DNA of 45,936 nucleotides, from NCBI GenBank assembly GCA_035934405.1, contig DASYXW010000047.1, forward strand, positions 1-45,936. Direction: 5' to 3'. The notes under the pieces are model-generated. The model had not been told where the DNA came from. It did no database searches and saw only the letters and a list, made by a program, of their open reading frames with translations. The translations under genes and the position numbers were made by a program. Shown here one piece after another: positions 32,999 through 42,319 of this stretch (positions are counted from its first letter, which is position 1; each line of letters begins with the position of its first letter). The stretch is from DASYXW01 sp035934405 (GTDB lineage Bacteria > Acidobacteriota > Terriglobia > UBA7540).

Positions 32999-33922
32999 TT
33001 ACTGACTTCTGTCCTCGCGCTTTTCGTCTTCCTCGTCCAGGAACCGCTTTTCGATTCCGCCGTAAGCGTCAATGCGGCGGTCGCGCAGGAACGGCCAGTG
33101 GCGGCGAACGTTCTCGAGTTTGTTGAGGTCAACTTCACCGAGCAGAATCTCCTCGCGATCGGCCGAGGCCTCGGCGATGACCCGGCCGAAGGCGTCGGCG
33201 ATGAACGACGAGCCCCAGAACTCGATGCCGGCGCTTTTCCCCTGCTTCTCATGCCCCACGCGATTCACCACCGCCACGTACACGCCGTTGGCGATGGCGT
33301 GAGCGCGCTGAATGGTTTGCCAGGCGTCGCGCTGCGCCGCGCCGTGCCGCGCCTTTTCCGCGGGATGCCATCCGATGGCGGTGGGATAAAAAAGAACGTT
33401 CGCGCCAGCGAGCGCCGCCAGGCGGGCCGCCTCCGGATACCACTGATCCCAACAGATCAGCGTCCCGACGCGTCCCACCGCGGTATCGAAGGCGCGGAAT
33501 CCGAGGTCGCCGGGAGTGAAGTAAAACTTTTCATAGTAGGCCGGATCGTCCGGGATGTGCATCTTGCGGTAGAGCCCGCGCAACTCACCACCGGCGTCAA
33601 TCACCGCGGCGCTGTTGTGATAGACTCCCGCGGCGCGACGCTCGAAGACCGGGGCAATGATGACCACGCCCAGCCGCCGCGCCACCTTCCCCAGCGCCTG
33701 GGTGGTGGGGCCGGGCACGGGTTCAGCAAGGTCGAACAAGGCGGCGTCCTCGCGCTGGCAGAAGTAGGGCGAGCGGAAAAGCTCCGGCAGGCAGACGAGC
33801 TGCGCGCCCTGGCGGGCGGCCTGCTTGATGAGCGCGACCGCGCGTCGAAGGTTGTCTTTCGCGCTCGGGCTCATCGCCATCTGAATGAGTCCCACCGTAA
33901 ACCTTTGTGGCGCGCCGGGCAT
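32999..33922 (-). CDS. aguB: N-carbamoylputrescine amidase
   Basis: Nitrilase-superfamily amidohydrolase that turns N-carbamoylputrescine into putrescine, CO2 and ammonia. The 307-residue product shows the catalytic triad: Glu47 in LVCLPELF, Lys120 in GLYRKMHIPDDP and Cys157 in LICWDQWYPEAAR. The AguB-type signature YYEKFYFTPGD is at 129-139, followed by AIGWHP and RVGHE. The call over other nitrilases rests on these motifs and on agmatine deiminase one gene downstream. The gap to the propeller gene is 15 bases, so the three genes probably form one operon, in the order aguB, propeller, aguA. Confidence 0.93.
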   Translation of the reverse strand: MPGAPQRFTVGLIQMAMSPSAKDNLRRAVALIKQAARQGAQLVCLPELFRSPYFCQREDAALFDLAEPVPGPTTQALGKVARRLGVVIIAPVFERRAAGVYHNSAAVIDAGGELRGLYRKMHIPDDPAYYEKFYFTPGDLGFRAFDTAVGRVGTLICWDQWYPEAARLAALAGANVLFYPTAIGWHPAEKARHGAAQRDAWQTIQRAHAIANGVYVAVVNRVGHEKQGKSAGIEFWGSSFIADAFGRVIAEASADREEILLGEVDLNKLENVRRHWPFLRDRRIDAYGGIEKRFLDEEDEKREDRSQ

Positions 33923-34064
33923 GGAAAGAGCCTACACGATTCGAGCATCCGCTCCAACGGGTTTCCTGCCCGCCCGACGGCTGACCTGGAGCGCGCCGTT
34001 TCCTCCGTCGAGGGACCAGCATTCGCATCGGGCCGCGCTCCGAGCAGAGCCCGGCATTTCATAC

Positions 34065-34110
34065 TTGCACGAAAACGTGCAAAGCCGTAATATTGTACGG
34101 AATTGTGCAA
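34065..34110 (+). promoter_or_regulatory. double 18-bp operator/promoter of satD
   Basis: Two dyads: TTGCACGAAAACGTGCAA at 34065-34082 (perfect 7-bp arms, 4-base centre) and TTGTACGGAATTGTGCAA at 34093-34110. Their starts are 28 bases apart with a 10-base gap. TTGCAC of the first can act as -35, with TAATAT at 34088-34093 as -10 (17-base spacer). The GTG start of satD (34105) lies inside the second dyad, so transcription would begin only a few bases before it. The same layout recurs at 34756-34801. Confidence 0.7.
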
Positions 34111-34755
34111 ACGAAGATAAAATACCGTGCGGTCCTGATTGCAGATGTCGTGGGCTCGACCCTGACGCCTCGCCTCCGCTCGCTGCTGGCGGAAAGGGTG
34201 AGAGTGGTCTCGCGCTTGGAGGCGGCGGCAGGCTTGATTCGCCTGCCTTATGCGATTACCGCGGGAGACGAGATTCAGGCGCTCGGGTCTAAACCCGAGA
34301 TCATGCCGGAAGTAATTTTAGACCTGCGGCGCCGGTTCCGGCCGCTCGCTCTGCGCGTCGGGGTGGGGATCGGCGACGTCGCGGGGCGGTTAGTGGGACC
34401 GGTGAACCGGCTGACGGGGGAAGCCTTTGTTTCCGCCCGGCGCGCCCTGGACAGCGTGAAGCACACAAAAGCGCATCGCTTTGAAGCCCTCACGGCTTTC
34501 TGCTCGCCGGACCCACGCTTCGACGCTATGATCAATACGCTGTATGGACTTCTGGACACACTGATTGGCAGCGTTTCTGAGAAGCAGTGGGAAACCATCA
34601 ACGCCTACCTCGGGGAGGGGAGGGCCGATGCCGCGGCTCGAGCGCTGGGTATCAACGTGTCCACGGTCTCCCGCAATCTGAAGCGGGGATACTTCTGGCA
34701 AATGGAAGAAACGGCGGCAACGGCGAGGAAGCTGCTGAGCGAACGTTTCGACTAG
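34105..34755 (+). CDS. satD: SatD family protein with C-terminal helix-turn-helix
   Basis: SatD family (Pfam PF16264), known from a Streptococcus mutans acid-tolerance locus; molecular function unsettled. The 216-residue product has the N-terminal strand RAVLIADVVGST (8-19), ITAGDEIQAL at 51-60, RVGVGIGDVAG at 84-94, TGEAFVSARRALD at 104-116, then a C-terminal sigma/LuxR-like helix-turn-helix: EKQWETINAYLGEGRADAAA, LGINVSTVSRNLK at 181-193. GTG 34105 is chosen over TTG 34093 because it aligns exactly with the ATG of the next gene, both giving Met-Gln-Thr, and both lie in the second operator. There is no Shine-Dalgarno. Forty bases separate it from the DUF3307 gene. The HTH makes autoregulation plausible (inference). 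Confidence 0.85.
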   Translation: MQTKIKYRAVLIADVVGSTLTPRLRSLLAERVRVVSRLEAAAGLIRLPYAITAGDEIQALGSKPEIMPEVILDLRRRFRPLALRVGVGIGDVAGRLVGPVNRLTGEAFVSARRALDSVKHTKAHRFEALTAFCSPDPRFDAMINTLYGLLDTLIGSVSEKQWETINAYLGEGRADAAARALGINVSTVSRNLKRGYFWQMEETAATARKLLSERFD

Positions 34756-34801
34756 TTGCACGAAATTGTGCAATTCTGATATTTTGCACAGAAATATGCA
34801 A
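34756..34801 (+). promoter_or_regulatory. second double 18-bp operator, before the DUF3307 gene
   Basis: It begins on the base after the satD stop codon. Dyads are TTGCACGAAATTGTGCAA at 34756-34773 and TTGCACAGAAATATGCAA at 34784-34801, again 28 bases apart start to start. TGATATT between them is -10-like. The ATG of the DUF3307 gene (34796) is inside the second dyad, at the same place as the satD start in the upstream copy. Confidence 0.7.
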
Positions 34802-35539
34802 ACGTTCACGACTACGTTTCTCGTATTTCTTTCGGCTCATCTGCTAACGGCATTCGTCCTTCCGACGCACCGCGGAAGAAAGCCTGCCAAGCTGACGGCC
34901 CACTTCGGGCACGGGCTCGCGCACTACTTAACAGCCTGCGCGCTGGCGGGCCTGGTGGCGGTCTCTTGGCTCGCCTCATGGCCCTTCCAGGCTGCGGCTC
35001 TTGGCCTGACCGTCACCGACCTTCTGATTCTGACGGTTGAGAGCCGTATAGAACGGGACGGGGGTCTCGTAAGCTTCGTGAGCTCGGAGCTGTTGCACTT
35101 GCTTGCGGCCGGTGGCGCCGCCTGGATCATCGCTCGCCCGGGAACCGGGACGCTCGCAGCGGGGCTGGAGACGTTCCGGCACGATCCGAATCGACCCCTG
35201 GCCCTGCTGGTGGTGTATCTGGCGGTCGTCTTCGGCGGCGGGGCGGTGGTCCGCGTCGCTTCGCGATCGCTGCTGGTGAGTATGCACACGGCAAAGCCGG
35301 TGGAGGCAGAATTGAAGAATGCCGGCCTGTACATCGGCTGGCTGGAGCGCTTCCTCATTCTAACCGCCTTGCTCCTGCAATCGCCGAGCACGGCCGGCCT
35401 GATCCTTACGGCCAAGTCGGTGGTTCGCTATCCGGAGATGAACAAGTCCCTCGCCTTCGCGGAATATTTTCTGATCGGCACACTCTTGAGCATCAGCATC
35501 GCCGTGGCCGGCGGGTTGATCCTGCGGAGCGCCTGGTGA
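34796..35539 (+). CDS. DUF3307 family membrane protein
   Basis: A 247-residue membrane protein with about seven hydrophobic segments. The N-terminal FLVFLSAHLLTAFVLPTHRG and KLTAHFGHGLAHYLTACALA correspond to the DUF3307 signature (Pfam PF11750), a family often encoded beside satD; the function is unknown. Later segments include LLVVYLAVVFGGGAVVR, NAGLYIGWLERFLILTALLL and YFLIGTLLSISIAVAGGLIL. The ATG at 34796 lies in the second operator half and is not preceded by a Shine-Dalgarno, so the transcript may be leaderless. Its stop overlaps the rpe start by four bases (GTGA), tying rpe translation to it. Confidence 0.85.
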   Translation: MQTFTTTFLVFLSAHLLTAFVLPTHRGRKPAKLTAHFGHGLAHYLTACALAGLVAVSWLASWPFQAAALGLTVTDLLILTVESRIERDGGLVSFVSSELLHLLAAGGAAWIIARPGTGTLAAGLETFRHDPNRPLALLVVYLAVVFGGGAVVRVASRSLLVSMHTAKPVEAELKNAGLYIGWLERFLILTALLLQSPSTAGLILTAKSVVRYPEMNKSLAFAEYFLIGTLLSISIAVAGGLILRSAW

Positions 35540-36210
35540 TCAAGATCGCGCCATCCATTTTGTCCGCCGACTTCACCCGCTTGGGCGAGCAAGTGCGCGA
35601 AGCCGAAGCGGCGGGCGTTGACCGCGTCCAGATTGACGTGATGGACGGCCGCTTCGTCCCCAACATCAGCTTCGGGGCGCTGGCCGTGCGGGCGCTCAGG
35701 CCGCTCACCCGCTTGACGCTCGAAGTCCACCTGATGGTGACACCGCCCGAGGACTTCATTGACCAGTTCGCCGAGGCCGGCGCGGACACGCTCATCGTCC
35801 ATCAGGAATCCACACCCCATTTGCACCGGGCCATTCAGCAGATTCACGCTCACGGCAAGAAGGCGGGCGTGGCGCTGAATCCTTCCACGCCGGCCATCAT
35901 GCTTGCCGAGGTACTGGGGGACATTCAACTCGCGCTGCTGATGACCGTCAACCCGGGTTTCGGCGGTCAGGATTTTATTCCGGGGGTTCTGGGGAAGGTC
36001 CGGCAGGTGCGCGGCGAGGTCAACCGACGCCACCTCGACTGCGAAGTGGAAGTGGACGGCGGCATCAACGAGAAGACGGCGCCGCGGGTGGTGGAAGCGG
36101 GCGCCGACGTGCTGGTGGCGGGCTCAGCGGTTTACGGCGAGCAGGACGGCGTGGCCGCGGCCATTCGGCGCTTGCTCGCTTGCGCCGCATCGGCGCGGCC
36201 GGGGCCGTGA
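35536..36210 (+). CDS. rpe: ribulose-phosphate 3-epimerase
   Basis: Interconverts ribulose-5-phosphate and xylulose-5-phosphate in the pentose phosphate pathway. TIM barrel, 224 residues. Motifs: KIAPSILSADFTRLGEQV at 3-20, VDRVQIDVMDGRFVPNISFG with the metal and catalytic aspartate, LEVHLMV, MTVNPGFGGQDFIPG, and EVDGGINEKTAPRVVEAGAD with the second catalytic aspartate, then LVAGSAVYG. The GTG start overlaps the DUF3307 stop, an arrangement that implies translational coupling. glpK follows after 36 bases. Confidence 0.95.
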   Translation: MIKIAPSILSADFTRLGEQVREAEAAGVDRVQIDVMDGRFVPNISFGALAVRALRPLTRLTLEVHLMVTPPEDFIDQFAEAGADTLIVHQESTPHLHRAIQQIHAHGKKAGVALNPSTPAIMLAEVLGDIQLALLMTVNPGFGGQDFIPGVLGKVRQVRGEVNRRHLDCEVEVDGGINEKTAPRVVEAGADVLVAGSAVYGEQDGVAAAIRRLLACAASARPGP

Positions 36211-36246
36211 GCGGCTCGGACGCGTCACCCTCTTGGGAGATTCAAT

Positions 36247-37731
<1,485 letters not shown>

Positions 37732-37751
37732 CGGCGGGCCCAGCTTGGTTT

Positions 37752-37780
37752 TTGACACTCGCGTGCGCTTGTGTGAATAT
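37752..37780 (+). promoter_or_regulatory. sigma-70-type promoter of the UPF0182 gene
   Basis: TTGACA at 37752-37757, 17-base spacer, GAATAT at 37775-37780 preceded by TGT (extended -10). It lies 15 bases before the ATG at 37796, with GGAG between. Confidence 0.65.
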
Positions 37781-37795
37781 AGGCGCGGAGAAATC

Positions 37796-40558
37796 ATGAA
37801 ACAGAATCGTTTGGCGCGCCTGGTGCTTGCTGCTGTCCTGCTGCTGCTTGTCGTCGGACCGCTGTTGTCGGGCGGCGTCGACCTGCTGGTGGACTGGCTC
37901 TGGTTCGGTGAGGAGGGCTTCCGGGCGATTTACACGACCCTCCTCAAGGCTCAGATCGGCTTGAGCGGCTTGGCCAGTTTCGGATTCATGGCCGTGCTGG
38001 CAGCGAATCTTCTCATCGCGCGCTCCATTGCCCACCGGCGCGGCTACCGCGTTTATAGCGAGGTCATTGAGTTTCCCGCCCTCGAGCGCTTCACCTCGCT
38101 GTTTCGGGCTCTCGTCTGGGTTGCGGTCATTTTCCTGGGTTACATCGTCGGCGAGTGGTCCTCCGGGCATGGATTCGATTATCTGCTGGCGCGAAACGCT
38201 GTCACCTTGCATCAGGCCGACCCGCTTTTCGGCATCGACCTGGGCTTTTATCTTTTCCAACTGCCCTTTTACTGGTTTCTCTTCTACCTCGCTCTCGTCA
38301 CCTTGATCCTTTCCCTGCTCGGCGTCGCCTTCCTGTACTTCATCGAAGGCGGCGTGTACGTGGTCGGTCGCGGCGTCACCATCACTCGCGCCGCGCGCGC
38401 TCACTTTATGATTCTCGGTGCGGCGCTGTTTTTCCTGTTGGCCTTTCGGGCGCGACTGGCCATGTACGACCTGCTGTATTCCTCCCGCGGCCTGATTTAT
38501 GGCGCGGGTTACACGGACGTGCACGCCACGCTGCCCGTCTTGTGGATTCTGCTCGGGCTGTGCCTGCTGACGGGCCTGGCGTTTCTCGCCGGAGCCCAAA
38601 GCGGAAGCCTCCGGCCGCCGGGGTTCGCCATTCTGGCGCTCGTGGGCGTGTGGGTGATCGGCGGCGCGATTTATCCGGAAATTGTCCAGCGGCTGATCGT
38701 GGCGCCCAATGAGTCCGACAAGGAGAAGCCGTATATTGCGCGAGCCATTGAGTTCACCCGCAAGGCTTATGCGCTCGATCGCTTCACCGAGCGGGAGTTT
38801 TCCGCCGTCGAAGACCTCACGCTCGACAACATCCACCAGAACGACGCCACCATGCGCAACGTGCGTCTGTGGGACCACAAGCCGCTGCTAACCACTTTCT
38901 CCCAGCTTCAGGAAATTCGCACCTACTACGACTTCCCCCGTGTCGATAACGACCGCTACTGGATCAACTCCACCTATCGCCAGGTCTCGCTCTCGCCGCG
39001 CGAACTGAACCCTGCCAGCCTCCCCAGCCGCAACTGGATTAACGAACACCTGACTTACACCCACGGCTACGGGCTGTGCATGGGCCCGGTGAACGAGTCC
39101 ACGCCTGACGGCCTGCCGGTATTCCTGGTTAAGGACATCCCCCCGGTTTCGGACGATCCCGCCATTCACATTACGCGCCCGGAGATTTATTACGGCGAGC
39201 TGCCGAACGACTACTGCTTTGTGAACACGCGGCTCAAGGAGTTTGATTATCCTTCGGGCGACCAGAACGTCTACACCAGCTACGCCGGCGCCGGCGGCAT
39301 TCCCGTTCGCAACTTCGCCCGACGGCTGCTGTTTGCGCTCAAATTCGGCGAGCCCAAGATTCTGCTTTCCACCGACATCCGGCCCGAGAGCCGGCTGATG
39401 ATCTACCGCAGCATTCTGGACCGCGCCGGCCGTCTGACGCCTTTTCTCACTTACGATCACGACCCCTACATGGTGATCGCCCAGGACGGCAGTCTTTACT
39501 GGATGCTCGACGGCTACACGGCCTCCAGCCAATATCCTTACTCCGAACCGTGGGGTGACGGCCAGGGCAATTACATCCGCAACTCCGTGAAGGCAACCAT
39601 CAACGCCTACACGGGCGAGACACGCTTTTATATCAGCGATCCCTCCGACCCGCTGATTCAGGCTTACGACCGTATTTTCCCCGGTGTCTTCCAGCCGCTT
39701 TCCGCCATGCCCGCCGACCTTCGCGCTCATATCCGCTACCCGGAGGATTTCTTCTCCATCCAGGCCGCCAAGTACGCGGTCTATCACATGACGGATCCGC
39801 GCGTCTTTTACAACAAAGAAGATCTCTGGCGTGTCGCCCAAAGCGCTGCCCGCGGCTCGGAAGCGCCGATGTCGCCCTATTACACCATCATGAAATTGGC
39901 CGAGGTGGGAAAGACTGAGGAATTCATTCTCATGGTGCCGTTCACGCCGGCGCGCAAGGACAACATGATTGCCTGGATGGCCGCCCGCTGTGACGCCCCG
40001 GACTACGGCAAGGTGCTCGTCTTCACCTTTCCGAAACAAAAGCTCGTCTACGGCCCGCAGCAGATCGAATCGCGCATCGACCAGGACCCGGGCATCTCCC
40101 AGCAACTGACGCTCTGGGACCAGGGAGGCTCGAAGGTGATTCGCGGCACGCTGCTGGTGATTCCGGTGCTCAACTCTGTGCTCTACGTCGAGCCCCTGTA
40201 CCTCGCCGCTGAAACCGGCGGCGGCCTGCCGCAGTTGAAGCGCGTCATCGTCTCTTACTCCGATCACGTGGTGATGGAATCCTCTTTCGACGCGGCACTG
40301 AGCCGCGTGTTCGGCGGCACCGTGAACACCGCCGCAAACCAGCCCGCGACCGCAGCCGGCACACAGGGTCAGGCCAGTGGCGGCCAGGCAGTCTCCGGTC
40401 AGCCTCAGGATCTCCAGCAAATGATTCAGGAGGCGAACCAGCATTTTGAGCGGGCGCAGCAACTGTTGCGACAGGGAGACTGGGCCGGGTATGGCGAAGA
40501 GGTAAAGAAGCTCGGTGAAGCACTGAAGAATATGTCAGTGCCGGGAAAGCCGCGATGA
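37796..40558 (+). CDS. UPF0182 family large membrane protein
   Basis: A 920-residue protein of the UPF0182/COG1615 family (Pfam PF03699), function unknown. About seven transmembrane helices occupy the first ~310 residues (LVLAAVLLLLVVGPLLSGGV, IGLSGLASFGFMAVLAANLL, ALVWVAVIFLGYIVGEW and others). Typical family blocks are VDWLWFGEEGFRAIY, YIARAIEFTRKAYALDRF, NVRLWDHKPLLTTFSQLQEI and DFPRVDNDRYWI. A large extracytoplasmic domain with TYTHGYGLCMGPVN and NSVKATINAYTGETRFYI follows, then a Gln-rich linker and a helical C-terminus. The ATG at 37796 has GGAG 5 bases upstream; the frame upstream to 37745 covers the promoter. Transcribed alone. Confidence 0.93.
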   Translation: MKQNRLARLVLAAVLLLLVVGPLLSGGVDLLVDWLWFGEEGFRAIYTTLLKAQIGLSGLASFGFMAVLAANLLIARSIAHRRGYRVYSEVIEFPALERFTSLFRALVWVAVIFLGYIVGEWSSGHGFDYLLARNAVTLHQADPLFGIDLGFYLFQLPFYWFLFYLALVTLILSLLGVAFLYFIEGGVYVVGRGVTITRAARAHFMILGAALFFLLAFRARLAMYDLLYSSRGLIYGAGYTDVHATLPVLWILLGLCLLTGLAFLAGAQSGSLRPPGFAILALVGVWVIGGAIYPEIVQRLIVAPNESDKEKPYIARAIEFTRKAYALDRFTEREFSAVEDLTLDNIHQNDATMRNVRLWDHKPLLTTFSQLQEIRTYYDFPRVDNDRYWINSTYRQVSLSPRELNPASLPSRNWINEHLTYTHGYGLCMGPVNESTPDGLPVFLVKDIPPVSDDPAIHITRPEIYYGELPNDYCFVNTRLKEFDYPSGDQNVYTSYAGAGGIPVRNFARRLLFALKFGEPKILLSTDIRPESRLMIYRSILDRAGRLTPFLTYDHDPYMVIAQDGSLYWMLDGYTASSQYPYSEPWGDGQGNYIRNSVKATINAYTGETRFYISDPSDPLIQAYDRIFPGVFQPLSAMPADLRAHIRYPEDFFSIQAAKYAVYHMTDPRVFYNKEDLWRVAQSAARGSEAPMSPYYTIMKLAEVGKTEEFILMVPFTPARKDNMIAWMAARCDAPDYGKVLVFTFPKQKLVYGPQQIESRIDQDPGISQQLTLWDQGGSKVIRGTLLVIPVLNSVLYVEPLYLAAETGGGLPQLKRVIVSYSDHVVMESSFDAALSRVFGGTVNTAANQPATAAGTQGQASGGQAVSGQPQDLQQMIQEANQHFERAQQLLRQGDWAGYGEEVKKLGEALKNMSVPGKPR

Positions 40559-40582
40559 CCTCACGCGGAAGCGTAGGGGCGC

Positions 40583-41971
40583 CTAGAAGTCGATGTGGAG
40601 CCGCAGGGCCGGCACCAACACCGGACCCCGGTCGCGGTTGTAGCCGGGATTAGTGACGTGCTGGATGTCAAGTGAACCAAAGACTCCCCGCCACAAGTGA
40701 GCGGTGTAATAGCCCTCGAAGATTCGCTCGCGCCCGTAAGTCAGCTTGCCGTCGCCCAGCACAAAGCCGAGTCCCCCGAGCGCGAGGTATTCACGATGAT
40801 CGCCGGAAAGGCCGTTCGCCACGAACGCGCCGCCGACCTTATCGAGCTTGCGCCGCCAGGCGTCCCCACGAAGGTCGGCGCCGAAAGCGGCCGTGCGGTC
40901 GTCTTCGGTGTAGGCAAACGACTCGTTGCGCCCGTCGCTCCATCCAAACCTCATGAAGGCGCGAGCGGTATCCGTGATCGGCTGTTCGAAGTTGACGCCA
41001 AAGCCATACTTGACGCGGCCCTGCCGGCGCGTCGCCGTAACATCGGGCGCCGAGACCTTGCCGGCGCGGAACTCGCCGATGGCGTCGCGGTAGCTGCCCA
41101 TGTTGGCGTGGTTGACGTAGGAGAGCAGCCGCAGCGTGCCCGCGCGGTGCGGCACGACCGCACGATGAAGCTCAAGCTCCAGGTTCTCGGCGTGGGCGCG
41201 AAGGAGGTCCGCGTCAAGGTTTGGACCATTCGCCACCTTTGGCATCATGGCCTCAGCGAAGCGCAGCGCCCAGCTCTTGTCGTAATACTCGGCGATAGCG
41301 CCCCAGGTGTAGCCGCGCGTGTTGGCGGCGTAGTCATAGGCACCGTTGTTGTCGTCCGTCCAGTTCAGGAACTGCAAGTGGCTGTCGCTGCCGACAGCGT
41401 TCAAGTCGAAAAAGTCCACCAGGCTGAACTTGCCGGCGCGAAGATCGATTCGCCGCGCCGGCAGTTCGGTCGCAAGGCCGAAGGGACCCCGTTCGGTCTC
41501 TTGCTCGCCGCCGCCGAGGTCGATGACTTTGTGAATCATGAAGCGGGCGAGATACGGCGTCTGGCCCAGGTCGGGGCTGCGAACGACATCGAGGTTGGTG
41601 AAGCCCCCGAGTCCAAGCGCGTCACTGATGCCGTGGCCGCCCGCGCTCTCAATGTCGAAAATGACCTCCGTGGTCTTGTTGAGCTCAAGCCCGGTATCGA
41701 GCGTGAGCAGATTCGAGACCGCAAACTCAGCTTTCGACTTGAGGCTGTTGGGGCCGCTATACTCGGCTCGAAACGAGGAATGGCCCTGCCCGATGACGTT
41801 AATCTGGCCGGAGACCCAGAAGCGGCCGGACGCGGGATGCTCGAAGACGGTTGTCGCCGTGTCCGCCTCTGAAGGCGAGCTGGCGGCAGCAGCGGGGGCC
41901 GGCACTTGGCCGAAGACCGCGATCGGCCAGAGGACTACGACGAGTAAAGCACTGTTGAACCGCAATGGCAC
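40583..41971 (-). CDS. OprB-family carbohydrate-selective porin
   Basis: A 462-residue outer-membrane porin related to OprB (Pfam PF04966), which lets sugars diffuse across the outer membrane. The signal peptide covers about residues 1-22 (LVVVLWPIAVFGQ). Family-like stretches include FWVSGQINVIGQGHSSFRAE, DLRAGKFSLVDFFDLNAVGS, FLNWTDDNNGAYDYAANTRG, YGFGVNFEQPITDTARAFMR and GWSDGRNESFAYTEDDRTAA. The C-terminus VPALRLHIDF ends in the aromatic residue expected for barrel insertion. The start appears to be a GTG at 41971. It is the third outer-membrane channel or receptor in the window after the two Oar-type receptors. No adjacent sugar transporter suggests the substrate. Confidence 0.87.
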   Translation of the reverse strand: MPLRFNSALLVVVLWPIAVFGQVPAPAAAASSPSEADTATTVFEHPASGRFWVSGQINVIGQGHSSFRAEYSGPNSLKSKAEFAVSNLLTLDTGLELNKTTEVIFDIESAGGHGISDALGLGGFTNLDVVRSPDLGQTPYLARFMIHKVIDLGGGEQETERGPFGLATELPARRIDLRAGKFSLVDFFDLNAVGSDSHLQFLNWTDDNNGAYDYAANTRGYTWGAIAEYYDKSWALRFAEAMMPKVANGPNLDADLLRAHAENLELELHRAVVPHRAGTLRLLSYVNHANMGSYRDAIGEFRAGKVSAPDVTATRRQGRVKYGFGVNFEQPITDTARAFMRFGWSDGRNESFAYTEDDRTAAFGADLRGDAWRRKLDKVGGAFVANGLSGDHREYLALGGLGFVLGDGKLTYGRERIFEGYYTAHLWRGVFGSLDIQHVTNPGYNRDRGPVLVPALRLHIDF

Positions 41972-42319
41972 TCCAGAGTAAGAAATCGTACTTAATCCCC
42001 AGCCACTGCCAGCATAACCCTCGCCCGGGACCCCGCCATGAAGGAGCGGTTGCCGCGGCGTGACGGAGCGGGAGGGCGGGTCTTGCCCTGGCCAAAGATC
42101 GCTATATACTGGATACTCGTGCTTAGCAGGCCGCTGGAAAATCCGATGATCGTGTCCTGCTTCGGTCGCCGCGGCGACCGAAGAATCCCGGCATTTTTTG
42201 AATCAAGCAAATACTGAGATCCTTCGTCGGTCGCCGCGGCGACCTCCTCAGGATGACAGCTTGCGAGGTTTTTTAGCATGCTGTTAAATTAGGTCTTCCG
42301 CACCTACCTGAAGTGAGCG
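41972..42319. repeat. intergenic region with two copies of a palindromic repeat
   Basis: No gene is seen in this 348-base divergent gap. It holds GGTCGCCGCGGCGACC twice, at 42164-42179 (extending to a perfect 22-base palindrome) and at 42229-42244. The second is embedded in a GAGATCCTTCGTCGG..CCTCCTCAGGATGACAG repeat of a type widespread in bacterial intergenic DNA. A promoter for the ABC gene probably lies between 42250 and 42300 but is not clear. Confidence 0.6.
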
